Shown one piece after another: positions 1 through 8,845 of a stretch of DNA of 64,000 bases. The notes beneath the pieces are model-generated. The model was not told the origin of the DNA, ran no database searches, and was given only the letters and a program-made list of their open reading frames with translations. The translations under genes and the position numbers were made by a program. Origin of the DNA: Microlunatus endophyticus (lineage in GTDB: Bacteria; Actinomycetota; Actinomycetes; Propionibacteriales; Propionibacteriaceae); assembly GCF_014646195.1 (NCBI RefSeq), contig NZ_BMMZ01000013.1:62001-126000 (forward strand), written 5' to 3'. The first letter of the stretch is position 1. The number at the start of each line of letters is the position of its first letter.

Positions 1-342
1 CTGGCCAACGCGGCCCGGCCGGCGGAACTGCAGCAGGCGCTCCGGCTGTCGCAGCCCGGCGAGCCGCTGATGGTCGTCGGCGACGTCAACGAACGTCCCG
101 GCGGGCCGGTATGGCAGCTCGCGGCAACCCGCGGCCTGGCCGACGTCACCGCCGCTGACGGTCCGACCTTCCCGGCGTCGCACCCGCAGGCAAGGATCGA
201 TGCCGTCTGGGTCTCACCCGGATTGTCGGTGTCCCGGATCGACCTGGCCCCGTTGGGGCTCGGCCACGACGTTCTGGTCCGGGCCTCCGATCACCTGCCG
301 GTTCTGGTGGGGATCAGCAGCTCTCAGGCATCGGTCCGGTAG
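1..342 (+). CDS. Endonuclease/exonuclease/phosphatase family protein, C-terminal part
   Basis: The reading frame is open from the first base, so the start lies outside the window. About 113 residues are visible. The motif GDVNERP near residue 26 corresponds to the GDFN metal and substrate motif of the EEP (DNase I/sphingomyelinase-like) fold. A later SDHLPV corresponds to the conserved C-terminal SDHxPV catalytic histidine motif. The protein should be a metal-dependent phosphodiesterase or phosphatase; the substrate cannot be told from this fragment. Its 3' end overlaps the tail of the convergent esterase gene by 19 bases. Confidence 0.75.
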   Translation: MANAARPAELQQALRLSQPGEPLMVVGDVNERPGGPVWQLAATRGLADVTAADGPTFPASHPQARIDAVWVSPGLSVSRIDLAPLGLGHDVLVRASDHLPVLVGISSSQASVR

Positions 343-1313
343 GCCCCGCGGAGGACGTCGCGGACATGCGCCTGCCAGTCCCGGGACCGGGCTGAGGTGG
401 CGGTCAGGACACTGGAGCCGTGCAGGTGCCCGGGCTCGCGGATCAGGTCGACCGCATTGCCCGCCTCCCGCAGCCGGTTGGCGTAGCGCTCGGTCGAATC
501 CCGCAACGGGTCGAATTCGGAACTGATCACCAGAGTCGGCGGCAGACCAGAAAGATCCTCGATCTCCATCGGCAAGGCGTACGCGTCCCGTACCGCGGGT
601 GGCAGGAAGCTGACGATCACCTCACCCAGAAAGGACAGGTCGGCATCCGAGGCGAAGCTCTCGCTCGGATCACCCGAGGTTTCGAAGGCGAGCATCGGCG
701 ATTCGAGGGCGACGTGTATCGGCTGGGGCCCGCCGCGGTCGCGGATCCGCACCGAGGCGACGGCCGCCACATAGCCGCCGGAGGAGATCCCGCCGATCCC
801 CAGCCGGGAGCTGTCGACGTCGAGGTCAGGATCCTGCAATGCGGTGTCGTAGGCCAGCAAGAGATCCTCGACACTTGCCGGATAGGGATCCTCGGGGGCC
901 AGCCGGTAGCCGACCGAGAGGATCTGCAGGCCGGTCGCCTCGGCCCGGGCGGCGCAGATCCGGTCGTTGACGATCTCATCGACGCTGCCGAGCAGGAAGC
1001 CGCCGCCGTGACACCACACCTGGGTCGGATACGGCGAGGTCAGGTCGGCGGGCAGATACCGCCGCAGCCACAGCCGGCCCTGGGTCCCATGGTCCGTCTC
1101 CGGCCGGTCGATGCACCGGTTGCTGATCAACACCGAGGACGGTGACGGGGCGGTGAATTCGACGGCCAGCCGATCGGAGAGTTCCTTGAGCGCCCTCCGA
1201 CGGACCGTGGTGTCGGGGTCCCGCAGGCCAGGCAACGTGGCGCCGTGCTCGGCGATCCGGGTCAACCACACCGTCACGGGGTCGTTGAGGTCGAGCTGGA
1301 TCGGTTCCGTCAC
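324..1313 (-). CDS. Alpha/beta hydrolase fold-3 esterase (hormone-sensitive-lipase family)
   Basis: About 329 residues. The HGGG oxyanion-hole motif lies near residues 102-105 and the nucleophile motif GISSG near 175-179, with Ser177 as likely nucleophile. A downstream SEFDPLRD supplies the Asp and GHLHG the His of the triad. This is the layout of the fold-3 (bacterial HSL) esterases. I chose the GTG at 1313 over longer in-frame starts because AGGAAGG precedes it at suitable spacing and the extra N-terminal residues look non-coding. It is last in the minus-strand series that begins with lat, separated from the oxidoreductase by 103 bp, so membership in that operon is uncertain. The natural ester is unknown. 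Confidence 0.85.
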   Translation of the reverse strand: MTEPIQLDLNDPVTVWLTRIAEHGATLPGLRDPDTTVRRRALKELSDRLAVEFTAPSPSSVLISNRCIDRPETDHGTQGRLWLRRYLPADLTSPYPTQVWCHGGGFLLGSVDEIVNDRICAARAEATGLQILSVGYRLAPEDPYPASVEDLLLAYDTALQDPDLDVDSSRLGIGGISSGGYVAAVASVRIRDRGGPQPIHVALESPMLAFETSGDPSESFASDADLSFLGEVIVSFLPPAVRDAYALPMEIEDLSGLPPTLVISSEFDPLRDSTERYANRLREAGNAVDLIREPGHLHGSSVLTATSARSRDWQAHVRDVLRGAYRTDA

Positions 1314-1345
1314 AGGGCCCTTCCTCGGATATGTCCGAAATCCCT

Positions 1346-1361
1346 GGCACGATAGCGTGCC
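1346..1361. promoter_or_regulatory. Short inverted repeat upstream of the esterase gene
   Basis: GGCACG and CGTGCC flank a 4-base centre (ATAG), about 33 bases before the esterase GTG. It could be an operator or a small hairpin. On the minus strand TATCGT inside it could serve as a -10. No known regulator site was recognised. Confidence 0.25.
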
Positions 1362-1416
1362 GGAGTCCGGCACCGAGGCCGATCCGGCGCGCAGCGTGAA
1401 AATCCTGCGCGGACGC

Positions 1417-2427
1417 TCAGTCGAGCTTGATGATCATCTTGCCGGTGTTGTCGCCCTTGAGCATTCCGATGAATGCCGCGGGGGTGTTCTCCAACCCGTG
1501 TACGACGGTCTCCCGCGCGACGAGTTGCCCGGAGGCGTACCAGCCGCCGACGGTGCGGGTGAACTCGTCGGCGATGTCGGAGTGGTCTCCGACCAGGAAT
1601 CCGGTCATCGTCAGTCGGCTGCTGATGAACAGCCCGAGATTGCGCGGTCCCGGTTCCGGCTGCTCCTTGTTGTAGTTGGAGATCGACCCGCAGATGGCGA
1701 TCCGGCCGTGCAGATTCATCCGGCCGATCGCGGCCTCGAGCTGTTCGCCGCCGACGTTGTCGAAGAACACGTCGACACCGTCCGGCGCCGCTTGCGCCAG
1801 CAGTTCCGCGGCCGGACCGTCGTGGTAGTCGAAGACGCTGTCGAAGCCGAGAACGTCTCGCAGATAGTCGATCTTGGCGGGGCTGCCGGCGCTGCCGATC
1901 ACCTGCCGGGCGCCGGAAAGCTTCGCGAACTGGCCGACCATGCTGCCGACCGCTCCCGCCGCGCCGGAGACGAAGACGATGTCGCCGGGCTTGAACGAGG
2001 CGATCCGCAAGAGACCGACGTAGGCGGTCCGCCCGGTCATACCGAGAGCGCCGAGATACAGCGTGGGGGACACACCGTCCTGACGCGGCACGACGGCCGC
2101 CTGGTCGGCCGGCAGCACGGCATAGTCCCGCCAGCCGAGGTTGTGCACGACCAGGCTTCCGACCGGCACCTGATCACTGCCGGAGGCGATCACCTCGCCG
2201 ACCGCGCCGCCCTGGGCAGGTTGGTCCAGCTGCCACGGTGCTGCGTACGACGCAGCGTCGCGCATCCGTCCGCGCATGTAGGGGTCGACGGAGATGGCCA
2301 GATTGCGCACGGCGATCTCACCGGGTCCCGGGTCGGGCAGGGTGCTGGTGACCAACCGGAAGTTGTCCTCGCTCGGTTCACCCTGCGGCCGGGAGACCAG
2401 GTGGAATGCGCGGGCCGTGATCGTCAT
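1417..2427 (-). CDS. NADP-dependent medium-chain oxidoreductase, zinc-independent (CurA / leukotriene B4 dehydrogenase type)
   Basis: 336 residues. The nucleotide-binding segment GAAGAVGS lies near residue 155 and is followed by an NADPH-type Rossmann region (VIGSAGSPAK). The zinc-ligand cysteines of alcohol dehydrogenases are absent, and the N-terminal VDPYMRGRM is typical of the leukotriene B4 12-hydroxydehydrogenase/curcumin reductase branch. Such enzymes reduce the double bond of enones or enals with NADPH. AAGGAG sits 6 bases before the ATG. The gene starts 33 bp after the stop of the glutaryl-CoA-type dehydrogenase and is probably co-transcribed with it. A role in lysine breakdown is not established; detoxifying reactive enoyl intermediates is possible. 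Confidence 0.85.
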   Translation of the reverse strand: MTITARAFHLVSRPQGEPSEDNFRLVTSTLPDPGPGEIAVRNLAISVDPYMRGRMRDAASYAAPWQLDQPAQGGAVGEVIASGSDQVPVGSLVVHNLGWRDYAVLPADQAAVVPRQDGVSPTLYLGALGMTGRTAYVGLLRIASFKPGDIVFVSGAAGAVGSMVGQFAKLSGARQVIGSAGSPAKIDYLRDVLGFDSVFDYHDGPAAELLAQAAPDGVDVFFDNVGGEQLEAAIGRMNLHGRIAICGSISNYNKEQPEPGPRNLGLFISSRLTMTGFLVGDHSDIADEFTRTVGGWYASGQLVARETVVHGLENTPAAFIGMLKGDNTGKMIIKLD

Positions 2428-2460
2428 GTCAACTCCTTGTCCTGATGCTCATCCGTACCG

Positions 2461-3654
2461 TCAGCCGAAGGCATTCTCGCCAGTCAGGGCCTGGCCGATC
2501 ACCAGTTGGTGCACCTCGCTGGTGCCCTCGTAGGTGAGCACCGACTCGAGATTGTTGGCGTGCCTCATGATCGGATACTCACCGGTGATGCCGTTGGCGC
2601 CGAGGATGGTCCGGCAGGTCCGGGCGATCGTGAGCGCCTCGCGGACGTTGTTGAGCTTGCCGAGACTGACCTGGCGGGGATCCAGCTGATGATCATCTTT
2701 GAGCCGTCCGAGATGCAGCGCCAGCAGGAAACCCTTCTGCAGCTCCAATGCCATATCGGCCAGTTTGGCCTGGGTGAGTTGGAAACCGGCCAGCGGACGG
2801 TCGAAGACCTCGCGTTCGGCGGCGTAGCGGATCGCAGTGTCCAGACAATCACGGGCAGCGCCGAGGGCGCCGAAGACGATCCCGAAGCGGGCCTCGTCGA
2901 GACATGACAGCGGGCCGCGCAGACCGGTCACTTCCGGCAGGACTGCGTCGGCCGGAAGCCGTACGTCCTGCAGCACCAACTCGGAGGTGACCGAGGCGCG
3001 CAGCGACAGCTTCCTGGTGATCTTGGGAGCGCTGAAACCCGGGGCGTTCGTCGGCACCACGAAGCCGCGGACGCCCGCGCCCGGCCTGGAGGACTGCGAC
3101 TCGTCCGGATCGGTCTGGGCCCAGACCACGGCGACGTCGGCGACCGAGCCGTTGGTGATCCACATCTTCGTTCCGTTCAGCACCCAGCCATCGCCGTCCC
3201 TGCGGGCGACGGTGCGCATCCCGGCCGGGTTGGAACCGAAGTCCGGTTCGGTCAGACCGAAACAGCCGATCGCCTCGCCGGCCGCCATCGCCGGCAGCCA
3301 TCTCTGTTTCTGGTCTTCACTGCCGAATTTCCAGATCGCGAACATCGCCAGCGAACCCTGGACCGACACCAGGCTGCGCAGGCCGGAGTCGCCGGCCTCG
3401 AGTTCCAGACAGGCCAGCCCGTACGAGACTGCGTTCGTCCCTGCGCACCCGTAGCCGGTCAGATGCATGCCGAGCAGGCCGAGTGCACCGGCTTCCTTGA
3501 TCAGGCCGAGGTCGATCTCGCCGCGTTCGTACCAGTCGGCGATGTTCGGGCGAACCCGGTCGTCGACCCAGTCCCGCACCGTAGCAGCGATGTCCTGCTC
3601 GTCGTCGGTGAGCAGGTGGTCGATCTTCAGCAGGTCCAACGGCGACGTCGGCAT
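2461..3654 (-). CDS. gcdH: Acyl-CoA dehydrogenase, glutaryl-CoA dehydrogenase type
   Basis: 397 residues, the usual length for glutaryl-CoA dehydrogenases. It carries the flavin and substrate signatures GCFGLTEPDFGSNP and GTKMWITNG and, near the C-terminus, TYEGTSEVHQL with the catalytic glutamate. The stretch SGLRSLVSVQGSLAM is characteristic of the GCDH branch rather than short- or medium-chain acyl-CoA dehydrogenases. GCDH oxidises and decarboxylates glutaryl-CoA to crotonyl-CoA. The gene follows the fused 2-oxoacid dehydrogenase E1 by 29 bp in the lat operon, which fits a substrate made by 2-oxoadipate dehydrogenase. Family assignment is secure; substrate assignment is inference from motif and context. 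Confidence 0.85.
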   Translation of the reverse strand: MPTSPLDLLKIDHLLTDDEQDIAATVRDWVDDRVRPNIADWYERGEIDLGLIKEAGALGLLGMHLTGYGCAGTNAVSYGLACLELEAGDSGLRSLVSVQGSLAMFAIWKFGSEDQKQRWLPAMAAGEAIGCFGLTEPDFGSNPAGMRTVARRDGDGWVLNGTKMWITNGSVADVAVVWAQTDPDESQSSRPGAGVRGFVVPTNAPGFSAPKITRKLSLRASVTSELVLQDVRLPADAVLPEVTGLRGPLSCLDEARFGIVFGALGAARDCLDTAIRYAAEREVFDRPLAGFQLTQAKLADMALELQKGFLLALHLGRLKDDHQLDPRQVSLGKLNNVREALTIARTCRTILGANGITGEYPIMRHANNLESVLTYEGTSEVHQLVIGQALTGENAFG

Positions 3655-3683
3655 CTGTCTCCTTGTTGTGTCAGGTTCTTCTT

Positions 3684-5897
3684 TCAGCGGGCCCGTCGGG
3701 CGGCAGCCCGGTTGATGCCGACCAACTCGTGGGCGGCCTTCTCGATCTCGTCCGGGCCGAGCAGCACGTGATCACTGGCACTGCCCAGCGGGATGAAGCT
3801 GTCCTGACTGGCCACCCGCTCGATCATCTGGTCAAAACCGTGCTCGACCAGGGCGGTGATCACACCCTCACCGACGCCGCCGCTGTGCCGGGTCTCGTCC
3901 ACCACCAGCACGTGCCCGGTGCGGGCTGCGGCTGCCACGATGTCGTCGATTGGCAGCGGCTTCAGCCAGCGCAGGTCGAGCACCGTCGTCTCGATCCCGT
4001 CGACCGCCAACCGGTCGGCGACCAACAGGCTCATCGGCACCCCGTTACCGAAGGTGATCATCGTCAGATCGTCGCCCTCGCGACGGACCCTCGCGGAGCC
4101 GATCGGGACCTGACCACCCTGGTCGGCACTCAGCCAGCCGTCGTCACCGGGCTCGGCCAGATCCCGCCGGTGGTAGAGCGCGATCGGCTCCAGGAACACC
4201 GAGACCGTGCCGTCGACCAACCCGGCGGCAACCAGGGTGCGCAACATGGCGGCCGCGTCGTCGCCCTGACTGGGACAACCGACCACCAGGCCGGGGATGT
4301 CCCGCAGCGACGCGATCGCGTTGTCGTTGTGGAAATGGCCGCCGAATCCCTTCTGGTAGGACAATCCCGGGAGCCGGAGCACCAGAGGGTTGCGGAACTG
4401 ATCGGTGGAGAAGAACTGCTGGGTCGCTGCCTCGCCGCGGAGTTGGTCGATGGCGTTGTGCAGATAGGCCAGATACTGGATCTCGGGAATCGGCAGCAAC
4501 CCGGCCAGCCCGCTCCCGAGGGCCAGCCCGAGGATCGACTGCTCGTCCAGGACCGAGTCGAAGACCCGCGCCGCACCGTGTCGGCGGGCCAGGCCGCGGG
4601 TGACGCCGTAGACGCCGCCCTTGACGCCGACATCCTCGCCGAAGACGATCGCCCGGGCCTCGTTGGTGAGGATGTCGTCCAGGGTCTTGTTGATCGACTC
4701 TGCCAGGGTCGCTCCGGTCCCCGGGCTTGCCGATGTGTTCCCTGAGCCCATCGAAGGGCGCTTCGACAATCCCAGTGCGCGATCGGCCACCTGGTCCGGA
4801 TGCCGGGGCGCCAGTGGACCCATCACCTCTTCGGCCGATCCGAGCCGCGGCCGGCCGAGCAGGGTCTGCACCTGATGATCAAGATCGGCGCGCCGGGCGT
4901 CGTAGCGGTCGAGCACCTCCGCAGGCCTGACTCCGAGATCGACCAGCCCCTGGGCGGTGCCGAGCAATGGATCGCGGTCGTAGTCGGCCTCGATCTGGCG
5001 CTGGCTGCGGTAGGAGATCTCGGCGTCGCTGCCGGCGTGGGCGAGAAACCGTGCGCAGCGCAGGTGCAGGAAGGCCGGACGGCGGCGCTCCCGGACCACG
5101 CGGGCCGCTGCTGTTGCGGCGGCGTACACCGCCTCGGGATCGGTGCCGTCGCAGGCGAAGTAGTCCAGGCCAGGCCGCGAGCCGTAAGCGGTCTCGATCC
5201 AGCCCTTGGGGGTCGGTACCGAGATCCCGTAGCCGTTGTCCTCACAGATGAAGAGCACCGGCACCGGCAGACCACGGTAGGCGGTGTTCAGGGCGGTGTT
5301 GATCGCCCCGACTGCGGTCGAGTGGTTGGCCGATGCATCGCCGAAGGAGCAGACCACGACCGCATCCGCCGGCCACCGGGGCGCAGCGGTGTCCGGGGCG
5401 ATGCGGTAAGCACGGGGCAGCGAGATGGCCAGACCGACCGCGCGCGGCAGATGTGAGGCGATCGTCGAGGTCTGCGGGATGATGTGCAACTCGCGGTTCC
5501 CGAAGACCTTGTGCCGCCCGCCCGCGATCGGCTCCTCGGCCAGCGTCATCAGACCTTGCAGGATGTCGCGGCTGCCGTCCGGACCGGACCTGAAGAGGTA
5601 GAAGGCGCCGGATCGGTAGTGCAGCAAGGCGGGATCGTCGGGCCGCAGTGCTGCGGCGATCACGGCATTGCTCTCGTGTCCGGCCGAGCCGATCGTGTAG
5701 AAGCCCTGGCCGCCGGCCTGCAACTCGCGCGCCACGATATCGACGTGTCGACTGCCGGCCTGGGCGTCGAAGATCAACTCCAACTCCGCCCGGCTCAGGC
5801 GGTGCTCGATGCCACGGCGCGGAATCAGGTTCTGGACCGCGCCGCGCAGGTGTGCGTCCAGAGCGCCGCCGGGTGGTGTGGGAGAGGTACCGGCCAT
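3684..5897 (-). CDS. Fused E1 alpha-beta thiamine-diphosphate 2-oxoacid dehydrogenase, probable 2-oxoadipate dehydrogenase E1
   Basis: 737 residues. Residues 1 to about 370 form the E1-alpha half, with the thiamine-diphosphate motif starting GDASANHST (186-194). Residues from about 405 form the E1-beta (transketolase-like) half, containing FGEDVGVKGG and a C-terminal domain. The two halves are usually separate genes. The linker near residues 376-387 is encoded by a repetitive element (4739-4771). E1 decarboxylates a 2-oxoacid and passes the acyl group to lipoyl-E2; no E2 is present here. Neighbours (lat, aldehyde dehydrogenase, glutaryl-CoA-type dehydrogenase) point to 2-oxoadipate as substrate, although a branched-chain 2-oxoacid E1 is the main alternative. 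A GATAAT hexamer 5 bases before the ATG may be an internal promoter. Confidence 0.85.
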   Translation of the reverse strand: MAGTSPTPPGGALDAHLRGAVQNLIPRRGIEHRLSRAELELIFDAQAGSRHVDIVARELQAGGQGFYTIGSAGHESNAVIAAALRPDDPALLHYRSGAFYLFRSGPDGSRDILQGLMTLAEEPIAGGRHKVFGNRELHIIPQTSTIASHLPRAVGLAISLPRAYRIAPDTAAPRWPADAVVVCSFGDASANHSTAVGAINTALNTAYRGLPVPVLFICEDNGYGISVPTPKGWIETAYGSRPGLDYFACDGTDPEAVYAAATAAARVVRERRRPAFLHLRCARFLAHAGSDAEISYRSQRQIEADYDRDPLLGTAQGLVDLGVRPAEVLDRYDARRADLDHQVQTLLGRPRLGSAEEVMGPLAPRHPDQVADRALGLSKRPSMGSGNTSASPGTGATLAESINKTLDDILTNEARAIVFGEDVGVKGGVYGVTRGLARRHGAARVFDSVLDEQSILGLALGSGLAGLLPIPEIQYLAYLHNAIDQLRGEAATQQFFSTDQFRNPLVLRLPGLSYQKGFGGHFHNDNAIASLRDIPGLVVGCPSQGDDAAAMLRTLVAAGLVDGTVSVFLEPIALYHRRDLAEPGDDGWLSADQGGQVPIGSARVRREGDDLTMITFGNGVPMSLLVADRLAVDGIETTVLDLRWLKPLPIDDIVAAAARTGHVLVVDETRHSGGVGEGVITALVEHGFDQMIERVASQDSFIPLGSASDHVLLGPDEIEKAAHELVGINRAAARRAR
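4739..4771. repeat. Dispersed REP-like palindromic element inside the E1 linker
   Basis: On the minus strand the segment reads TTGTCGAAGCGCCCTTCGA followed by TGGGCTCAGGGAA. The first part folds as a hairpin (TCGAAG/CTTCGA). The second part matches the CCCTTCGAnnnGCTCAGGGA pattern that I recall as a common dispersed repeat in high-GC genomes. A second copy lies at 56645-56669. Here it is read through in frame and encodes the interdomain linker of the fused E1. Confidence 0.5.
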
Positions 5898-5921
5898 GCC
5901 TGATTATCGCAACGATTCGAT

Positions 5922-7475
5922 CTAGGCGAGCGTGAACCCCGGGTTACCGCTCAATTCCGCTGTGTCCATCTGGGCCTTCTGCAAGCGTCCCGAATAGTCC
6001 CAGTTGACCGACTGCCAGTGAGTGAATTGATCAAGCACCCAGATCCCCGACTGCCGGGATCCGTTCCCCGACTTGCCGTTGCCGCCGAAAGGCAGGTGCG
6101 CCTCGGCGCCGGAGGTGGAGTTGTTGACGCTCACCATGCCGGCCGAGATCTGGTCGCGGAAGGCGAATGCTTCGCGGGCATCGTTGGTGTAGATGGCCGA
6201 GGACAATCCGTAACCGGGCGCGTTGGCCAACTCGATCGCCTCGGTGAAGTCCCGGTAGCTGGTCACGCCGACCAGCGGCCCGAAGGTCTCCTCGTCGAAG
6301 ATCTGATCACCGGGCCGGACGCCGTCGACGACGACCGGGTGGTAGAAGAGGCCCGCTGCCGGTTCGCCGACGAAACCCCGCCGCGGATTGTCGGCAGTGA
6401 TCCGCCCCTGCTCGGCCTGCACGCGGTGATGCGGTTGCAGGAGGCCGAGGAACTCCTCGTAACGCTGGGCGAACTTGGCGTCCATCAGCGGCCCCATCAC
6501 GACGGCCTGTGTCGGATCGCCGACCGACGCCGCGGCGACCGTCGCATTGAAACGGGACAGGAAATCGTCGTGCACCAACTCGTGGACGATCACGGTGCCG
6601 AGTGAGGTACACCGCTGTCCGGCGGTGCCGAAGCCCGCGAAGAGCGCACCCTCGACGGCAAGATCAAGATCGGCGGCCGGCGTGACGACCATCGGGTTCT
6701 TACCGCCGAGTTCCAGGCAGGCGGTCTGCAGGTGGCGACCGGCCAAGCCCCCGACCTCCCGGCCGACGGCCGAGGATCCGGTGAAGCCGATCTTGTCGAT
6801 CAGGCCCTGGTCGAGGCTCTGCTCCAGGCCGGCGAAGGTGTCCGGTCCGCCGGCGTGCACGATGTTGAACACGCCGTCGGGCAGGCCGCCGCCGGCGACG
6901 AAGATCTCGTGGAATGCCGCGGAGGCGGCGGGGGAGTACTCGGCAGGTTTCCAGACGATGGTGTTGCCCGCCAGCAGGGCCGGCACGATGTACCAGGACG
7001 GCACCGCGACCGGGAAGTTGCCGGCGGTGATCACCGCGGCGGAGCCGACCGGGCGGCGGAAGGTGAAGAGCTGCTTGTCACCCATCTCGCTGGGCACGGT
7101 CTGGCCGTAGAGCCGTCGGCCTTCGCCGAGGAAGAAGTCGCAGGTGTCGATGATCTCCTGCACCTCGCCGAGCGCTTCGGCGTACGGCTTGCCGATCTCG
7201 GCGGTGACGAGCCGGGCCAACGCCTCCTTGTTGTGCTCGACGGCCCGGCCGATCTGGGCGATCGCCCGGCCTCGGACAGGTGCCGGGATCGCCGCCCATC
7301 CGGGCTGCGACTTCTTGGCCGATCCGGCAGCAGCCACGAACGTCGCGGCGTCGCCGAACGACACTTCGGCGATCACCTCGTCCAGCTCGCTCGGGTTGGT
7401 GCTGGTGGCCGTGGTGCCACCGGGGACCGCCCGGCCGTCGATGATCGACGAGACCTGTGCTTGACGACGGGTCAC
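5922..7475 (-). CDS. Aldehyde dehydrogenase, probable 2-aminoadipate-6-semialdehyde (piperideine-6-carboxylate) dehydrogenase
   Basis: 517 residues of the ALDH superfamily. The catalytic cysteine is in GQRCTS (Cys289) and the general-base glutamate in LELGGKNP (Glu255). The NAD site includes NFPVAVPSW and FTGSSAVG. It starts with GTG, overlapping the lat stop by 4 bases (GTGA, 7472-7475), with AGGAGG 6 bases upstream, so it is translationally coupled to lat. LAT produces 2-aminoadipate-6-semialdehyde, which cyclises to piperideine-6-carboxylate, and coupling to lat makes that aldehyde the likely substrate, giving 2-aminoadipate. The sequence resembles the ALDH7/Pcd branch. Substrate is inferred. 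Confidence 0.87.
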   Translation of the reverse strand: MTRRQAQVSSIIDGRAVPGGTTATSTNPSELDEVIAEVSFGDAATFVAAAGSAKKSQPGWAAIPAPVRGRAIAQIGRAVEHNKEALARLVTAEIGKPYAEALGEVQEIIDTCDFFLGEGRRLYGQTVPSEMGDKQLFTFRRPVGSAAVITAGNFPVAVPSWYIVPALLAGNTIVWKPAEYSPAASAAFHEIFVAGGGLPDGVFNIVHAGGPDTFAGLEQSLDQGLIDKIGFTGSSAVGREVGGLAGRHLQTACLELGGKNPMVVTPAADLDLAVEGALFAGFGTAGQRCTSLGTVIVHELVHDDFLSRFNATVAAASVGDPTQAVVMGPLMDAKFAQRYEEFLGLLQPHHRVQAEQGRITADNPRRGFVGEPAAGLFYHPVVVDGVRPGDQIFDEETFGPLVGVTSYRDFTEAIELANAPGYGLSSAIYTNDAREAFAFRDQISAGMVSVNNSTSGAEAHLPFGGNGKSGNGSRQSGIWVLDQFTHWQSVNWDYSGRLQKAQMDTAELSGNPGFTLA

Positions 7476-8815
7476 TTGCTTCCTCCTAGGACCTGATCCA
7501 GCGCCCGGTCCAGCGCATCGGTGGCTTCGTCGATCTCGGCTTCGGTCACCGAGAGTGCCGGCCGGAACCGGATCGCCCGTTCGCCGCTGGGCAGCGCCAG
7601 CACGTGCTCATGATCACGAAGCCACCCCAGCACGCTATCGCGGGTCGACGTGTCGGCAAGATCGACGGCGACCATCAGCCCGCGGCCGCGGACGTTGGAC
7701 AGTACCTCTGCCGGATACTGCTCGGACACCTTGTGCAGACGATCGACGAAGTGCCGGCCCTTGGGCCCGGCCGCCTCGATCAGGCCCGCGGTCCGGATGT
7801 GCTCCAGGATCCTGGTGGAGCGAACCATGTCGACCAGCCCGCCGCCCCAGGTGGAGTTGATCCGGCCGGAGACCGAGAAGACGTTGTCGGTGACCTCGTC
7901 GACCCGGCGACCGGCCATGATGCCACCGACCTGGACCTTCTTGGAGAAGGCGACGACGTCCGGCTGCAGCCCGAGCTGCTGGTAGGCCCACGGTGTGCCG
8001 GTGGTGCCCATGCCGGTCTGGACCTCGTCCACGATGAACAGTGCATCGTGATCATGGGCCAGTCGCTGCATCGCCTGCAGGAAGTCCGGGCGCAGGTGGT
8101 TGTCGCCGCCCTCGCCCTGGATCGGCTCGCAGATGAAGGCCGCGATGTCGTGGGGATGCTGTTCGTACGCCTTCCGGGCCTGGTCGAGCGCATGCTCCTC
8201 GGCGGCGATCACCTCGGCCAGATGATCTTGGAGCGGGAAGGTGATGGCCGGGACGTCGATCCGTGGCCAGTCGAATTTCGGGAACCGTGCCACTTTGTTG
8301 GGCTCGGTGTTGGTCAACGACATGGTGTAGCCGCTGCGACCGTGGAACGCGCGGGTCAGATGCATGATCCGAGAGCCGAGCCCGGGAGAGCGGCCGGCTG
8401 CCTCATTGAGCCGGGACTTCCAGTCGAAGGCGACTTTCAGCGCATTCTCGACCGCGAGCGCTCCGCCCTCGACGAAGAACAGGTGCGGCAGCGCCGGGTC
8501 GCCGAGCACCCGGGCGAATGTCTCGACGAATTCGGCGTACTGGGGGCTGTAGATGTCGGAGTTGGCCGGCTTGTTGGCCGCGACCCGGGCCAGTCGTTCC
8601 AGGAAGGCCGCGTCGTCGGTGACGCAGGCCGGATTCAGTCCCAGCGGAGCGCTGGCGAAGAACGTGTAGAAGTCCAGATAGGTCTCACCGGTGCGGGCAT
8701 CCACGAGGCGACTGCCTCGGCTCGCCTCGAGATCGGCAACCAGTTTGAAGCCGTCGGTGAGCACGTGGCGCGCCAGGACGTCGTGGACGTCCGTTGGTCG
8801 AACTTCGTGTGACAT
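7472..8815 (-). CDS. lat: L-lysine 6-aminotransferase
   Basis: 447 residues, very close in length and sequence to the M. tuberculosis Lat (Rv3290c) that I recall. Shared blocks include LGDPALPHLFFVEGGALAV, AFHGRSGYT, KFDWPRID, CEPIQGEGGD, DEVQTG and NSTWGG. The PLP-binding lysine is in AFSKK near residue 300. The enzyme moves the epsilon-amino group of lysine to 2-oxoglutarate, giving 2-aminoadipate-6-semialdehyde and glutamate. GGAGG lies just upstream of the ATG. It leads the operon continuing through aldehyde dehydrogenase, fused E1 and glutaryl-CoA-type dehydrogenase. The Lrp/AsnC regulator that flanks lat in mycobacteria is absent. Confidence 0.95.
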   Translation of the reverse strand: MSHEVRPTDVHDVLARHVLTDGFKLVADLEASRGSRLVDARTGETYLDFYTFFASAPLGLNPACVTDDAAFLERLARVAANKPANSDIYSPQYAEFVETFARVLGDPALPHLFFVEGGALAVENALKVAFDWKSRLNEAAGRSPGLGSRIMHLTRAFHGRSGYTMSLTNTEPNKVARFPKFDWPRIDVPAITFPLQDHLAEVIAAEEHALDQARKAYEQHPHDIAAFICEPIQGEGGDNHLRPDFLQAMQRLAHDHDALFIVDEVQTGMGTTGTPWAYQQLGLQPDVVAFSKKVQVGGIMAGRRVDEVTDNVFSVSGRINSTWGGGLVDMVRSTRILEHIRTAGLIEAAGPKGRHFVDRLHKVSEQYPAEVLSNVRGRGLMVAVDLADTSTRDSVLGWLRDHEHVLALPSGERAIRFRPALSVTEAEIDEATDALDRALDQVLGGSK

Positions 8816-8845
8816 CGGTCCTCCTGCGCAAGATTGCCGTCGATC

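Noticed and set aside
3663..4745. Long plus-strand frame antisense to the fused E1, and similar long antisense frames at 10008-11453, 11396-13042 and 39238-41295
   Set aside because: They lie opposite genes with clear family motifs, have no motifs of their own and are rich in Arg, Pro, His and Gln in the manner of antisense frames in high-GC DNA.
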